64,000 bases of DNA, taken from Verrucomicrobiales bacterium (GTDB lineage: Bacteria; Verrucomicrobiota; Verrucomicrobiia; Limisphaerales; UBA9464). The notes beneath the pieces were generated by a model. It had not been told where the DNA came from and made no database searches. It saw only the letters and a program-made list of their open reading frames with translations. The DNA is taken from the NCBI GenBank assembly GCA_027488845.1, contig JAIYBC010000060.1, positions 1 through 64,000 of the forward strand, written 5' to 3'. A program made the translations under genes and the position numbers. The first letter of the stretch is position 1; every line of letters begins with the position of its first letter. This document shows, one piece after another, positions 16,949 to 26,216 of the stretch.

Positions 16949-19900
16949 TCACCACTCGAGGCCGCGTTGTGACAGTTCGGATTGAAGGCGTTCGAGGTCC
17001 CAGACGGTGAGGACCGCATTGCGCCGCAGCAGGGCCAGCTTCCGCCCATCCGGACCGAAGGTCATGTCGGTCACGTAGCCCAACGTTCCCGGGGGCTCTG
17101 TCAGGCGCGCGAGGATCGTGCCGTCCGCGGTCCGCACCAGGAACGTCTCCACCTCGTTGAACACCGCGAGCAGCCTTCCGTCGGGCGACAGGGCCACGGT
17201 CCCGTTGGCCACCTGGAGTTCCCGCGGCAGCTCCGGTCCTCGGGTCCAGTCCGAGGTCCGCCACAGTTCCACGCGGTCGGGCACCGTGGCGGTGACCAAC
17301 CAACTCCCGTCGGCACTCCACCGCGCCGTGGCTCCGATGCCCGCGTCGAGCGTCTGCAGGACGGCACCCGTGGCGGCGTCGCGCACCTCGATCTTCCGCG
17401 GTTCCTTCTCCTCGGCACGTGGCGCGGCGTTGGCCACGACGCGCTTCCCGTCGGGACTGAAGGCGATCTCGTAGGCCTGCACCGAGTCCCACCGCGCGGT
17501 CGGCTGCGAACCGTCGGGCGTCAACAGCTTGAACGCGTGGTGCCGCCGGGCGGAGGCGAGGGCGAGGCGTCCGCTCGGCCGATGCAGGGAACACAGGAGG
17601 AAGTCGGCCTCGTCGTCGATCCGCTCGCCGGCATCGAAGACCCAGCGTCCCCGGTCGTCGGCTCGGAGCCGATACCGGAACAGTCCCTGGCTGCGGCTGC
17701 TGACGAACAGCGTCGTCCGGTCGGACCCGAACCGCGCGGTCAGCCAGTCGCTCTGCGTCGGCCGGGTCAGACGCGCGACCAGGGCCCCGGACTCCGCATC
17801 GCGCACATGGACCTCGTCGAGGCAGGCCACCGAGATCCAGCCGCCGTCGGGACTGAAGTCGACGGTGCCGATGGACGACGCCACCTGGAACGACGAAGCG
17901 CCGTCCGGCGGCGGCACGGAGCGGTACACCGCCGAGGGCTCGAAGCGGTGCGTGGAAACCTCCAGCGTCTGTCCCACCCCGACCACGCGCCGGAAGTCCG
18001 CGGAAATGGCGACCTTGTTGGCGAGGTTCACCGGCGAAACCAGCTCCAGGGCGACCCGCCCTTCCCGGACCGACCACCAACGGAACACAGACCGGCTCGA
18101 ATGCGTCAGCAGCCATTGGCCGGTCGGATCGAACCGGAGGTCCATCGCCGGTCCGTCCGCCGTCTCCAGACGCCGGAACTGGCGGCCCTGGGGCAGGTCG
18201 AGGATTTCCACCCGTCCACCGCGGGCCACGGCCAACCGTTGTCCGTCCGGCGCCCAGGCGAGTCCACGGACCCCGGAGATGCCCTCGAGACGCCCGGCCT
18301 CCCCGCCCGTGGCCGGGTCCACGATCACCACCACGGCGTCGGAGGCGCTGAGGAAGTCGGCCACCGCGAGACGGTCCCCGGAAGCCGACACCGCCGCGCG
18401 TTGCGCGATCAACGGACTACGCCAGCGGGCCCGTTCGACTCCGGTCTCGGGATCGAGAAACGAGAGTCCCCCCTCGGGCAGGCCCGCCGAGACCCAGCGT
18501 TCCGCCGGGTCGAAGACGAGGTCGTCGCCGAACCGCGTGGAACGGGTCCGGTCCGGATACGGCCGCTTCGCCGAGTTCCACAGGGGCCGCCCTTCCGGCA
18601 GCGACCACGCCCTCAACGAGTCGTCGTCCAGGCGGCTCACCAGGAAACGTCCCGACGGCGACACCACCGGGAATCCGCGGACGGCCCGGCCGCCGGTGTC
18701 GATGCGGGCGCCGGCGACGTTGGAAAACGAGGACCGCAGGACGAGTCCACCGGCGGGCTCGTCCACCAGGTAGCGCCCGTGGTCGGGGTCGAACAGGATG
18801 CGCGTCGCGACGGGCGCGGTGGTCCAGCGCGCCTCCGGGGAGACGTCGGCCAAGGCCAGCGCCGCCACCGCCTCGTCCCGGGCATCGCGGCCGGGACGGA
18901 TGCGTGCCGCGGATTCGGCCGCCTGGAGCGCGTCGAGGCGTTGCCCGGCGCGCCCGGTGAAGCGGCTGGCGCGGGCCTGGGCCAGGAGGGCCGAGCGGAG
19001 CCGGTCGCGGGCGACGGACTCCGCCTCGGCGGTCCTCGACCGCGCGCGTTCCAGGCGCACCGCGGCCGTCACCGACACCACCGTGACCGTCAGCAGCAGC
19101 AGCGCGACCAGCGACAGGGATCCCGCGAGCGCCGGATGACGCCGGGCCCACCGCAGTCCGCGCTCGGGCAGGGACACCGGCCGCGCGAGGATGGGTTCAC
19201 CGCGGAGGAAGCGGGCGATTTCGTCGGCCAGTTCCGCCGCCGAGGCGTAGCGTTGGGAGGGGGACTTCGCGAGGCAGCGGAGGCAAAGGGTTTCCAGGTC
19301 CCTGGGAAGCCGGGGATTCAACTCCCGCGGCGCCACCGGTTCGGTTCCCGTGACCAGGCGCAGCGTCTCCACCACGCTCGCCGCGCGGAACGGCGGCCGG
19401 CCGGTGAGCGCCTCGTAGAGGATCGCCCCCAGGGCGTAGACGTCGCTGCGCACACCGACCTCCTTGTGCCGCCCGAGCGCCTGTTCCGGCGACATGTAGC
19501 TCGGCGAACCCATCACCGTGCCGGTCAAGGTCGGATCCCCGGCCGACGACACGGAGCGCGCCAGTCCGAAGTCCAGCAGGCGCGGCCGTCCGGCGCCGTC
19601 GATCAGGATGTTCGAGGGCTTGAGGTCGCGGTGAAGCACGCCGCGTCCGTGGGCGTACTCGACGATGCCGGCCACCTCGGCCAGCAGGCGTGCGGCCTCC
19701 TCGGGCGGCAACGGTCCGTCGGACAACAACCGGTCGAAGGAACGTCCCTCAACCCACTCCATCGCAAAAAAATGCTGTCCGTCCAACTCACCCACCTCGT
19801 GCACGGCCACGATCCCCGGATGCTGGAGACCGGCGACGGTGGACGCCTCCTCGCGGAACCGCCGGATCTCCTCCGCCGAGGCCAGTTGCCCCGTCCGGAC

Positions 19901-20155
19901 CATCTTCAGCGCCACGATCCGGCCCAGGCTCCTCTGGCGCGCCCGATGGACCACGCCCATGCCGCCCTCGGCCACCTCGCCCAGCAGGTCGTATTCGCCG
20001 AAGCGTCCCACCGGCGGCGCCGCCGATCCCCCGTCGCGTGCGAATCCATCCGCCTCGAATCCCTCCAAGGCCCGTTCCAGCGCGCAGGCCGGGCAGATGG
20101 GACGTCCGTCGGCCGCGGTCGATCCGCAGCTCTGGCAGGCGGTGGAGGAGTTCAT
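16949..20155 (-). CDS. Serine/threonine protein kinase with WD40-like C-terminal propeller
   Basis: The 1068-residue protein starts with a zinc ribbon-like segment (CQSCG near residue 7 and CPAC near 21). The kinase domain follows: glycine loop GEVAEGGMGVV (59-69), Lys84 in VALKMV, catalytic HRDLKPSN (175-182) and DFG (195-197). A transmembrane helix lies at about 341-366 (PALAGSLSLVALLLLTVTVV). The outer part is a propeller of WD40-like blades (for example AFSPDGKRVVANAA, DFSPDGGWISVACL). It is a Hanks-type membrane kinase whose propeller may sense an extracytoplasmic signal. It is 12 bp downstream of the ECF sigma factor gene, a pairing common in Planctomycetes and Verrucomicrobia, so a shared signalling pathway is likely. 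Confidence 0.92.
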   Translation of the reverse strand: MNSSTACQSCGSTAADGRPICPACALERALEGFEADGFARDGGSAAPPVGRFGEYDLLGEVAEGGMGVVHRARQRSLGRIVALKMVRTGQLASAEEIRRFREEASTVAGLQHPGIVAVHEVGELDGQHFFAMEWVEGRSFDRLLSDGPLPPEEAARLLAEVAGIVEYAHGRGVLHRDLKPSNILIDGAGRPRLLDFGLARSVSSAGDPTLTGTVMGSPSYMSPEQALGRHKEVGVRSDVYALGAILYEALTGRPPFRAASVVETLRLVTGTEPVAPRELNPRLPRDLETLCLRCLAKSPSQRYASAAELADEIARFLRGEPILARPVSLPERGLRWARRHPALAGSLSLVALLLLTVTVVSVTAAVRLERARSRTAEAESVARDRLRSALLAQARASRFTGRAGQRLDALQAAESAARIRPGRDARDEAVAALALADVSPEARWTTAPVATRILFDPDHGRYLVDEPAGGLVLRSSFSNVAGARIDTGGRAVRGFPVVSPSGRFLVSRLDDDSLRAWSLPEGRPLWNSAKRPYPDRTRSTRFGDDLVFDPAERWVSAGLPEGGLSFLDPETGVERARWRSPLIAQRAAVSASGDRLAVADFLSASDAVVVIVDPATGGEAGRLEGISGVRGLAWAPDGQRLAVARGGRVEILDLPQGRQFRRLETADGPAMDLRFDPTGQWLLTHSSRSVFRWWSVREGRVALELVSPVNLANKVAISADFRRVVGVGQTLEVSTHRFEPSAVYRSVPPPDGASSFQVASSIGTVDFSPDGGWISVACLDEVHVRDAESGALVARLTRPTQSDWLTARFGSDRTTLFVSSRSQGLFRYRLRADDRGRWVFDAGERIDDEADFLLCSLHRPSGRLALASARRHHAFKLLTPDGSQPTARWDSVQAYEIAFSPDGKRVVANAAPRAEEKEPRKIEVRDAATGAVLQTLDAGIGATARWSADGSWLVTATVPDRVELWRTSDWTRGPELPRELQVANGTVALSPDGRLLAVFNEVETFLVRTADGTILARLTEPPGTLGYVTDMTFGPDGRKLALLRRNAVLTVWDLERLQSELSQRGLEW

Positions 20156-20167
20156 GCCGGCGTCGGT

Positions 20168-20929
20168 TCAGCCGCGCAGCGCGGACATCAGGTGTCGGAT
20201 CTCCTCTTCGACCCGGGCCGGATCGTCGAGGGTCTGGAGGATCTCCTCGCGCAGCAGCGTCCGATACTGCTGGCGCAACCGGTGCACGGTCACCCGAGCG
20301 GCCCCTTCGCTGAGCCCCACCGCGGCGCCGGCCTCGGCGAAGCCGCGCTCGTCCTCTCCGGACAGGAACGAACGCAGGCTGGCGAACATCGCGGCCTTGC
20401 CGGCCGCCTCCCACTCCGACTGGAGGCGGGCGAAGACCCGGTCGAGCAACGCCAGCGCCCAACGGCGGTCGTAGAGGGTCTCCGGCGTCAGGCCGTCGGC
20501 GGGCTCGACGCGGTAGCGTTCCTCCGCCGCCATGCCGTCCAGCGCCACGAGCGGCACGCCACCACCCCGCTTCGTCCGGCTCTCACGCTGCCAGTTGCCG
20601 GCGAGACGGTGGTTCACCGCGGTCAAGAGGTAGGAACGGAACCGCCCCCGCCCCGGAGCGACCGCCATGAGTTGGTGATGTCCGATGAGGTCGTGGAAGA
20701 CGTCCTGGACGAGGTCACCGGCCGCCTCGGGCGACTGCCCGCGTCGACGGGCGTAGGCGTACAACGGATACCAGTAGGTCTCGTACAGCAGCCCGAGGGC
20801 GTCCGAAGCGTCCTCCCCCGCGGTCGAACCGGCCCTGAGCACGACACTCCACCGTGTCGTCACGAACGCCGCCTCGCCGCGATGGGGCGGAGCGGAAGCC
20901 GGGTCGGCCGGATCGGGAAACTCGGACAC
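20168..20929 (-). CDS. ECF-type RNA polymerase sigma factor
   Basis: The 253-residue protein has sigma region 2 (LYETYWYPLYAYARRRG, then AGDLVQDVFHDLI) and region 4 (GLSEGAARVTVHRLRQQYRTLLRE), separated by an insert. The length, slightly above the family's usual 180-200 residues, reflects a longer N-terminal and middle part. It is the first gene of a two-gene unit with the Ser/Thr kinase, suggesting phosphorylation-linked control, as known for kinase-associated ECF groups. The regulated genes cannot be told from the sequence. Confidence 0.9.
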   Translation of the reverse strand: MSEFPDPADPASAPPHRGEAAFVTTRWSVVLRAGSTAGEDASDALGLLYETYWYPLYAYARRRGQSPEAAGDLVQDVFHDLIGHHQLMAVAPGRGRFRSYLLTAVNHRLAGNWQRESRTKRGGGVPLVALDGMAAEERYRVEPADGLTPETLYDRRWALALLDRVFARLQSEWEAAGKAAMFASLRSFLSGEDERGFAEAGAAVGLSEGAARVTVHRLRQQYRTLLREEILQTLDDPARVEEEIRHLMSALRG

Positions 20930-21268
20930 GCCGACAGCCTATCCGGACCGGGTCCAGGGTGAAACCACGGACGCGACGGGTAAGAAACAGGGAGCGGAGA
21001 GCGGGCATCGGGCGCCGAAAGACGGGCAACGAGCAACAACCCACCTCGCACCCAGGACTGTGAACCCCACTCCCGTTCCCTGTCGGAAGCAGCGTTTGCT
21101 CCTCCGCGCCTCCGCGTCTCCGCGGGAGCCCTCACAGCAGCGGGATGATTCCCCGCAGGGTTGCGTCTCCGCGGGAGGAAGCGGCCAGGGAATGCGGCCG
21201 GCGCGAAGGTTTGCCCGCGTGGCCCGGGGCGAGGCAGGGTCTCCGACGGCAAATCCCGCCTCAACGTG
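20930..21268. promoter_or_regulatory. Divergent intergenic region with short direct repeats
   Basis: The 339-bp region between the sigma factor (minus) and glycosidase-type lipoprotein (plus) holds no supported gene. GCGTCTCCGCGGGAG occurs at 21114-21128 and again at 21163-21177, spaced 49 bp. A run of CCTCCGCGCCTCCGCG precedes the first copy. AACAGGGAGCGGAGAGC near 20988 resembles other intergenic GGGAGC-type runs in the window. Promoters could not be placed. Confidence 0.4.
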
Positions 21269-22468
21269 GTGAACTCCCTGGCATCCCTCCGGCATTTCCG
21301 ATTCCACCTGGTCTCCGCTGCGACGGCTCTCCTCTCGGCGCTGGCGGTCGGCTGCGGCCAGGACGCCCCCGTCGCACCCACCTCCGGGATCCCCGAGATC
21401 CAACCCGGTCTCGCCTACACCAACCAGCACCTGCCCCAGGGCCCATGGTCGGTCCATGTCGTTCGCATCCCACGCGGCGGTCCCGGGATCGCGCTGCGTG
21501 CGCTGCACGCCGACAACCGCGCCTTCGGCCTCGCCACGATCTCGGCCCAGGTCCGCGGCATCCCGGCCACCACCGGCATCGCCCTCGCCGCGGTGAACGG
21601 AGACTTCTACCAGCGTGAACGCACCTTCGCCGGCGATCCCCGCGGATTGCAGATCCTCGACGGCGAACTGCTCAGTGCGCCGAAGGGCGTCTGCCTCTGG
21701 ACCAGCCCCGACGGCACACCGCATGTCGACGAGGTGACCGCCCGGTTCACGGTGGCCTGGCCCGACGGCACCACCAGTCCGCTGGGCCTGCACGAGGAAC
21801 CGGAACCCGACCGCCTGGTCTTGTTCACCGGCGCGGCCGGCCCTTCGACCCGCACTTCGGGCGGAAGGGAATGGAAGCTGATCCCGGAGGAAGGCGCCGG
21901 AGCGCTCCGGCCCATCCTGCCCGGGGTGCGCCGCAAGGCGCGGGTGGAGTCCGTTCGCGACGGCGGCGATTCCCCGATCCCCGAACGGGGACTGGTGTTG
22001 TCGGCCGGCCGCGCACTCGCCCGCCGACTGCCAGCCGTGGAGCACGGGGCCGTGCTCACCCTCGACTTCGCCACCAGCGTCCCGATCGACGGCGCCGTCA
22101 CCGGCATCGGCGGCGGACCGGTCCTCGTCCGCGGCGGCAAGGCGGTCCGCATCGAGGTGCCCGACGACGACGCCTACCAGTTCAAGTCCATGCGCGAACG
22201 GCATCCGCGCTCCGCCGTGGGTTGGAACGCGGAGCACCTCTTCCTCGTGACGTCCGACGGACGCCGCGAGGGGGCCGCGGGGATGACCCTGGAGGAACTC
22301 GGCGCCTATCTCGCGTCGCTCGGTTGCACGGACGCCATTAACCTCGACGGCGGCGGCTCGGCGACTCTCTGGGCGGGCGGTGCGATCCGGAACCAGCCGA
22401 GCGACGGCTCGGAGCGACCCATCGCCAACGCCTTGGCCATCGTCCGCCAAGCCGGTCGCGCGCCGTGA
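21269..22468 (+). CDS. Phosphodiester glycosidase (NAGPA-fold) lipoprotein
   Basis: Taken from the GTG at 21269 (VNSLASLRHFRFHLVSAATA; another GTG lies 3 bp before), this has about 399 residues. It has a lipoprotein-like signal with a lipobox ALAVGC. The body matches the phosphodiester glycosidase family (exopolysaccharide/NAGPA type): AAVNGDFYQRERTFAGDPRG at the start of the fold, GGGPVLVRGGKAV in the middle and SLGCTDAINLDGGGSATLW near the end, the last being the family signature. Such enzymes release N-acetylglucosamine from phosphodiester-linked sugars or act on polysaccharides. The stop overlaps the start of the next gene (GTGA), so translational coupling is likely. Substrate is unknown. 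Confidence 0.85.
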   Translation: MNSLASLRHFRFHLVSAATALLSALAVGCGQDAPVAPTSGIPEIQPGLAYTNQHLPQGPWSVHVVRIPRGGPGIALRALHADNRAFGLATISAQVRGIPATTGIALAAVNGDFYQRERTFAGDPRGLQILDGELLSAPKGVCLWTSPDGTPHVDEVTARFTVAWPDGTTSPLGLHEEPEPDRLVLFTGAAGPSTRTSGGREWKLIPEEGAGALRPILPGVRRKARVESVRDGGDSPIPERGLVLSAGRALARRLPAVEHGAVLTLDFATSVPIDGAVTGIGGGPVLVRGGKAVRIEVPDDDAYQFKSMRERHPRSAVGWNAEHLFLVTSDGRREGAAGMTLEELGAYLASLGCTDAINLDGGGSATLWAGGAIRNQPSDGSERPIANALAIVRQAGRAP

Positions 22469-24048
22469 ACGCCTTTCTCCAAGGCTCATCGGACTGGCTC
22501 CCTCGCTGGACCTGGGCCTTGGCGATGGCCGTGTTCCTTGCGTCCTCGTACGCGCGGCAACCCGACACCGCCGACCTGTTCGGACCGACACCCACCGTCC
22601 ACCGCGTCGAGCTTCGCCTCGCCGCACAAGCCGCCCAATCCCTCCGCGAAAGGCCCCGACAGGACGTCGAGGCGCAGGTTGTCCTCGATGGGCATGAGGC
22701 CCGGAAGATCGGACTCCGGCTCAAGGGCGCCCTCGGCAGCTTCCGTCCGTTGGACGACCGGCCGTCGCTCACCCTCGAGACCTCCGGTGCGGGGGCGTTC
22801 CCGGGCGGGATCACGAAGCTGCACCTGAACAACTCGGTGGAGGACCCGAGCCGGCTTCGCGAACGCCTCGGACGGCATCTGTTCACCGGGGCCGGGATCC
22901 CCTGCCCCCGCGTGGGCCATGCGCGGGTGATGCTGGAAGGACGCGATCTCGGGCTCTACGTGATGGTCGAAGGCTGCACCCCGGAATGGATCCGAAGCAC
23001 CTTCGGGGAGGTCCCCGGATCGGTGTTCGAGCCCCAGGCCGGCAATCCGGACGTGGTCGCGTTCCGGGAGGTGGCCCGCCTTCCCGAAGGCCCGCCCGGA
23101 ATGCTTCCCTCCGGCTTCCTGGAGTCGCATCGCGGTCCCTTGGGAACCCGCTGGGAGGGCGCCGCGCCGGTGGTGGATGCGGCGGCCCTGGTGGACTTCC
23201 TCGCGGTGGAACTTCATGCCGGCCATGCCGACGGGTATGGGCTCGCACGGAACAACTACCGGCTCTGGGTGCCACGGGACGGACGCGGTATCCGCTGGAT
23301 TCCCCACGGTCTCGACCGCTTGTTCATGGCCACCGAGATTCCCTGGCCTCCCTCCTTCGGCGGCCCCATGGCGGAGGCGTTGGCGGCCTCGCCGGAGGGG
23401 CTGCGGCGACTGGAGTCCCGGATCTTTTCCGGACCCGGAGAGGGGAAGGATCCCGCTGCGCTGGGAACCCTCGTCCAAGGCTGGCGGGACGCGCTCCGGT
23501 CTCAGGTGGGCGGCAAGGGCTGGAGGGAGATCCAGGCGGGAACCGAGGAGCTGTTGGAGCAGATCCGGCGACGCGACGAAGTGCTCCGGAAACAGCGGGC
23601 GGCCACCGGGCCGAGGACGGTGGATCCCGTGGCAGGCCTGCGCCTGGAGGGCTGGATCGCCGACGCGGACAACGACGCGGCCACGGTGCGACGGATCGAA
23701 TCGCCGGGCCACCCGGCACGACTGCGTCTGGTCGCCCGAGGTCGGGTCGTGGCCGGCTGGACCTGGACCGGAACGCTGCCGGCCGGGAACCTGCGCCTGG
23801 AGGCCCGGGGCCGCGTGGAAGACTTCAAGCCCACGGGTTTCGGCGGTGAAGGCGGCGTCTTCCTGCAGTTCGATTCGCCGACGAACCGGGTCTGGAGCCG
23901 CCCCGGGAAGGAAGGCGACGTGGAACTGGCGCTGCCCGTGCGCATCGGCCCCGAGGCCGGGCCGGTTCGGATCCGACTCGGATTCCGGGGCGCCGGCGGG
24001 ATGGTCGAGATCGAGGAAGATTCCCTTCGTGCCCGATGGGACCGCTGA
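22465..24048 (+). CDS. CotH kinase family-like protein
   Basis: The start is the GTG that overlaps the preceding stop. The 527-residue product begins with a hydrophobic signal-like stretch (RWTWALAMAVFLASSYA). It shows CotH-type features: KIGLRLKGALGSF, KLHLNNSVEDPSRLRERLG, a segment with LEGRDLGLYVMVEGC, and NNYRLWVPRDGRGIRWIPHG, followed by DRLF. CotH proteins are atypical protein kinases, known from spore coats and found in many bacteria as secreted proteins. The Asp in the final motif corresponds in position to the metal-binding DFD-like site. The C-terminal part (about residues 380-527) is a separate beta domain. Coupled to the preceding glycosidase-type gene, it may act on the same exported material. 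Confidence 0.75.
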   Translation: MNAFLQGSSDWLPRWTWALAMAVFLASSYARQPDTADLFGPTPTVHRVELRLAAQAAQSLRERPRQDVEAQVVLDGHEARKIGLRLKGALGSFRPLDDRPSLTLETSGAGAFPGGITKLHLNNSVEDPSRLRERLGRHLFTGAGIPCPRVGHARVMLEGRDLGLYVMVEGCTPEWIRSTFGEVPGSVFEPQAGNPDVVAFREVARLPEGPPGMLPSGFLESHRGPLGTRWEGAAPVVDAAALVDFLAVELHAGHADGYGLARNNYRLWVPRDGRGIRWIPHGLDRLFMATEIPWPPSFGGPMAEALAASPEGLRRLESRIFSGPGEGKDPAALGTLVQGWRDALRSQVGGKGWREIQAGTEELLEQIRRRDEVLRKQRAATGPRTVDPVAGLRLEGWIADADNDAATVRRIESPGHPARLRLVARGRVVAGWTWTGTLPAGNLRLEARGRVEDFKPTGFGGEGGVFLQFDSPTNRVWSRPGKEGDVELALPVRIGPEAGPVRIRLGFRGAGGMVEIEEDSLRARWDR

Positions 24049-24124
24049 TCCGCAGACACGGGCTTCCGATTCGGGCCGGCGGCGGCCATGACAACCCAGG
24101 GTGGGCTTGGACCACGTTCGGGGC

Positions 24125-24152
24125 TTACATGAGTGAACCTCCGTGCTAGGCT
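24125..24152 (+). promoter_or_regulatory. Possible sigma-70-like promoter
   Basis: TTACAT (24125-24130) and TAGGCT (24147-24152) are separated by 16 bp, 14 bp before the ATG of the prepilin gene at 24167. This is a weak match to a -35/-10 pair and would imply a very short leader. No other promoter-like pair was found in the 118-bp gap. Confidence 0.3.
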
Positions 24153-24166
24153 GTCCCTTCTCGTCC

Positions 24167-24829
24167 ATGAATCGCACACGGAGACAGCACGCCTTCACCC
24201 TCATCGAGTTGCTCGTGGTGATCGCCATCATCGCGATCCTCGCCGGCATGCTCCTTCCCGCGCTGGCGTCGGCCAAGTCGAAGGCCAAGAACGTCGCCTG
24301 CATCAACAACCTCAAGACGGTCGGCCTCGGGCTCCGGATGTGGGCGAACGACAACGGCGACAAGTACCCGTGGCAGCTGGGCCTGACCAACGGCGGCACG
24401 TCGGGCTCCGAGGATTGGGCGGACCACTTCCGGGCCTGCTCGAACGAGTTCTCCACGCCGAAGGTGCTGGTCTGCCCGGCGGAGAAGGTCCAGCGGCCCG
24501 GCACCAACTGGGTCAACCTCGACGGCCTCGCCAACGTCAGCTACTTCGCCGGGCTCAAGGCCGACGAGAACAAGCCGCAGACCATGGTCTCAGGGGATTC
24601 CAACGTCACCGGCGGCGGCGGCGGATTCGACCCGCAGTGGAGCCTGTTCCTGGGCACCTCGATCGACGCCGCCTGGGACAAGACCCTGCACGTCCGCGCC
24701 GGCAACCTCGCCATGGCCGACGGCAGCGTGCAGACCACGAAGACCCCGGCGCTACGCTCCGCCATCTCGCAGGCGCTCGCCAGCGGGCTGACCAACGTCG
24801 TGTTCTCCAAGCCCCGCGGCGTGCTCTGA
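24167..24829 (+). CDS. Prepilin-type protein with H-X9-DG motif
   Basis: The 220-residue protein starts at ATG 24167 ([16 protein letters not shown]). The leader has the basic segment, Glu at position 5 and hydrophobic helix [20 protein letters not shown], almost identical to the other H-X9-DG protein of the window. The residue before the Phe is Ala rather than Gly. The C-terminal part has [16 protein letters not shown], which places nine residues between His and Asp-Gly. It is the first of a closely spaced run of plus-strand genes ending with the second glycosidase-type gene. A role in a pilus-like export structure is inferred only from the leader. Confidence 0.87.
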   Translation: MNRTRRQHAFTLIELLVVIAIIAILAGMLLPALASAKSKAKNVACINNLKTVGLGLRMWANDNGDKYPWQLGLTNGGTSGSEDWADHFRACSNEFSTPKVLVCPAEKVQRPGTNWVNLDGLANVSYFAGLKADENKPQTMVSGDSNVTGGGGGFDPQWSLFLGTSIDAAWDKTLHVRAGNLAMADGSVQTTKTPALRSAISQALASGLTNVVFSKPRGVL

Positions 24830-24845
24830 ACCACCGCACGGACCC

Positions 24846-25511
24846 ATGCGCGAACACCGCGGAATCCAGGCCCTCTCCCTGGCCGTCACCGCCCTCGGCG
24901 CCGCGGCCCTCGTGGCCTTCGCGGTTTCCCGGAACGTCCCGCCGTCCGACGACACGGTCCTGGCCGAGGAGGTCGGACGCGCGGTGGCGGCGGAGACCCT
25001 TTCCCTCGTGGGCGGACAGGGCCGCGTCGTCGTCTTCGCCCGCGACACCTCCGAGTTCGCGCAGCCGGCGGCGGACGCGGCGCTCGGCGCCTTCCGGCGA
25101 TCCCTCGCCGACGCCGGACGGGAGGTCGCCGCGACGCGTTTGATTGCCGAGGACCCGCTGCGTCCCCTGCGGGTTCCGGAGGGCGACGTGTTCGACGTTC
25201 TGCGCAAGTCGAAGGCGGGCGACGTGTTGGTCTCGTTCCTCGGCCCGGCACTGCTTTCCGAGGAGCAGCGGGCGGCGCTCGGTTCCAGCCCCCACGCCTC
25301 GGTCGTCGCCTTCTGCCCCGGGGCCATCCCGGCCGTCATGGACCTGCGGCGGCTCTCGGAGATGGGCCTGCTCCACGGCGCGGTCGTCGCCCGGACGCGG
25401 GTCGCCGCCACCCCGACCGCACCTTCGGGCAGGGCGGCCTTCGAGGCGCAGTACCGGCGGGCCGACGGGAAGTCCCTGCGCGACGGATCCTTCACGGAGG
25501 CGGGCCGATGA
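24846..25511 (+). CDS. Membrane-anchored protein of unknown function
   Basis: The 221-residue protein has one N-terminal transmembrane or signal segment (ALSLAVTALGAAALVAFAV), followed by an alpha/beta-looking domain that may hold GRVVVFARDTSEF as a first strand and VLVSFLGPALLSEEQ as another. No family was recognised. It is 16 bp after the prepilin gene and its stop overlaps the start of the next gene (ATGA), so it belongs to the same transcription unit. Confidence 0.7.
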   Translation: MREHRGIQALSLAVTALGAAALVAFAVSRNVPPSDDTVLAEEVGRAVAAETLSLVGGQGRVVVFARDTSEFAQPAADAALGAFRRSLADAGREVAATRLIAEDPLRPLRVPEGDVFDVLRKSKAGDVLVSFLGPALLSEEQRAALGSSPHASVVAFCPGAIPAVMDLRRLSEMGLLHGAVVARTRVAATPTAPSGRAAFEAQYRRADGKSLRDGSFTEAGR

Positions 25512-26194
25512 AGGCCCGTTCGTCATCCAGCTTCCGTCGTGACGGCTTCACCCGCACAGACCTCCTGGCCGGCGTCGCCATGCTCACGCTGCTGGCGGCG
25601 GTGGTTTGGATCCCGGTCACGATGGCGGGGGAGAAGGCACGCCTGGCGCGCTGCCTCGGCAACCTGCGCGAGGTGGACCGCGCCTGCGCCCAGTTCGCCG
25701 CCGAGCACGACCAGACCCTCCCAGGCCCGGTCGAGTCGCCCGGCGAGTTCCAGTGGTTCTACAAGGAGCAGGTGAAGTCCTACGCCGGGCTTCGCGGCGC
25801 CTCCTCGGCACAGGATTCCCTGTTCGCCTGTCCCGACGACCGCGGCTACACCGACCCCAAGCCGTTCCACCAGTCGGAACGCTTCGACTTCGGCAGCTAT
25901 CCCTTCAACGGCGTCCTGCTGCCGGGCGTGCCCAACATCGCCGGTTGGCGGCTTTCGGAGATCCGCGAACCCGCGCGGACGCTGCAGGTCATGGAGTGGA
26001 CCGCGCATGGGCCGCTCTCCTGGCACCGCAGCCGCACCGGACGCCGCAACGCGCCCTTCTACAACGACGCCGAGAGCGTGGTCGGCTACGTCGACGGCCG
26101 TGCCGCGCTGATTCCGATCCACTACGACGGCTTCAACGCCGCCTACACCCGCGACCCGTTGCCCGGCTACGCCTACCGGTACAGCGGCCGCTAG
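25508..26194 (+). CDS. Degenerate prepilin-like protein
   Basis: The 228-residue protein starts at an ATG overlapping the previous stop. Its N-terminus, FRRDGFTRTDLLAGVAMLTL, is a prepilin leader in which the usual Glu at position 5 after the Gly is Asp, and the segment between is FTRTDLL rather than FTLIELL. The remaining parts match the H-X9-DG group in the middle (EKARLARCLGNLREVDRACAQFAAEH) and contain FACPDDRGYTDPKPF. The H-X9-DG motif itself is not clear. The protein is probably inserted in the membrane as a pseudopilin, and processing by prepilin peptidase is possible because Gly at -1 is kept. Confidence 0.75.
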   Translation: MKARSSSSFRRDGFTRTDLLAGVAMLTLLAAVVWIPVTMAGEKARLARCLGNLREVDRACAQFAAEHDQTLPGPVESPGEFQWFYKEQVKSYAGLRGASSAQDSLFACPDDRGYTDPKPFHQSERFDFGSYPFNGVLLPGVPNIAGWRLSEIREPARTLQVMEWTAHGPLSWHRSRTGRRNAPFYNDAESVVGYVDGRAALIPIHYDGFNAAYTRDPLPGYAYRYSGR

Positions 26195-26216
26195 CCCGAC
26201 TTCGATTCCCGCCCTC

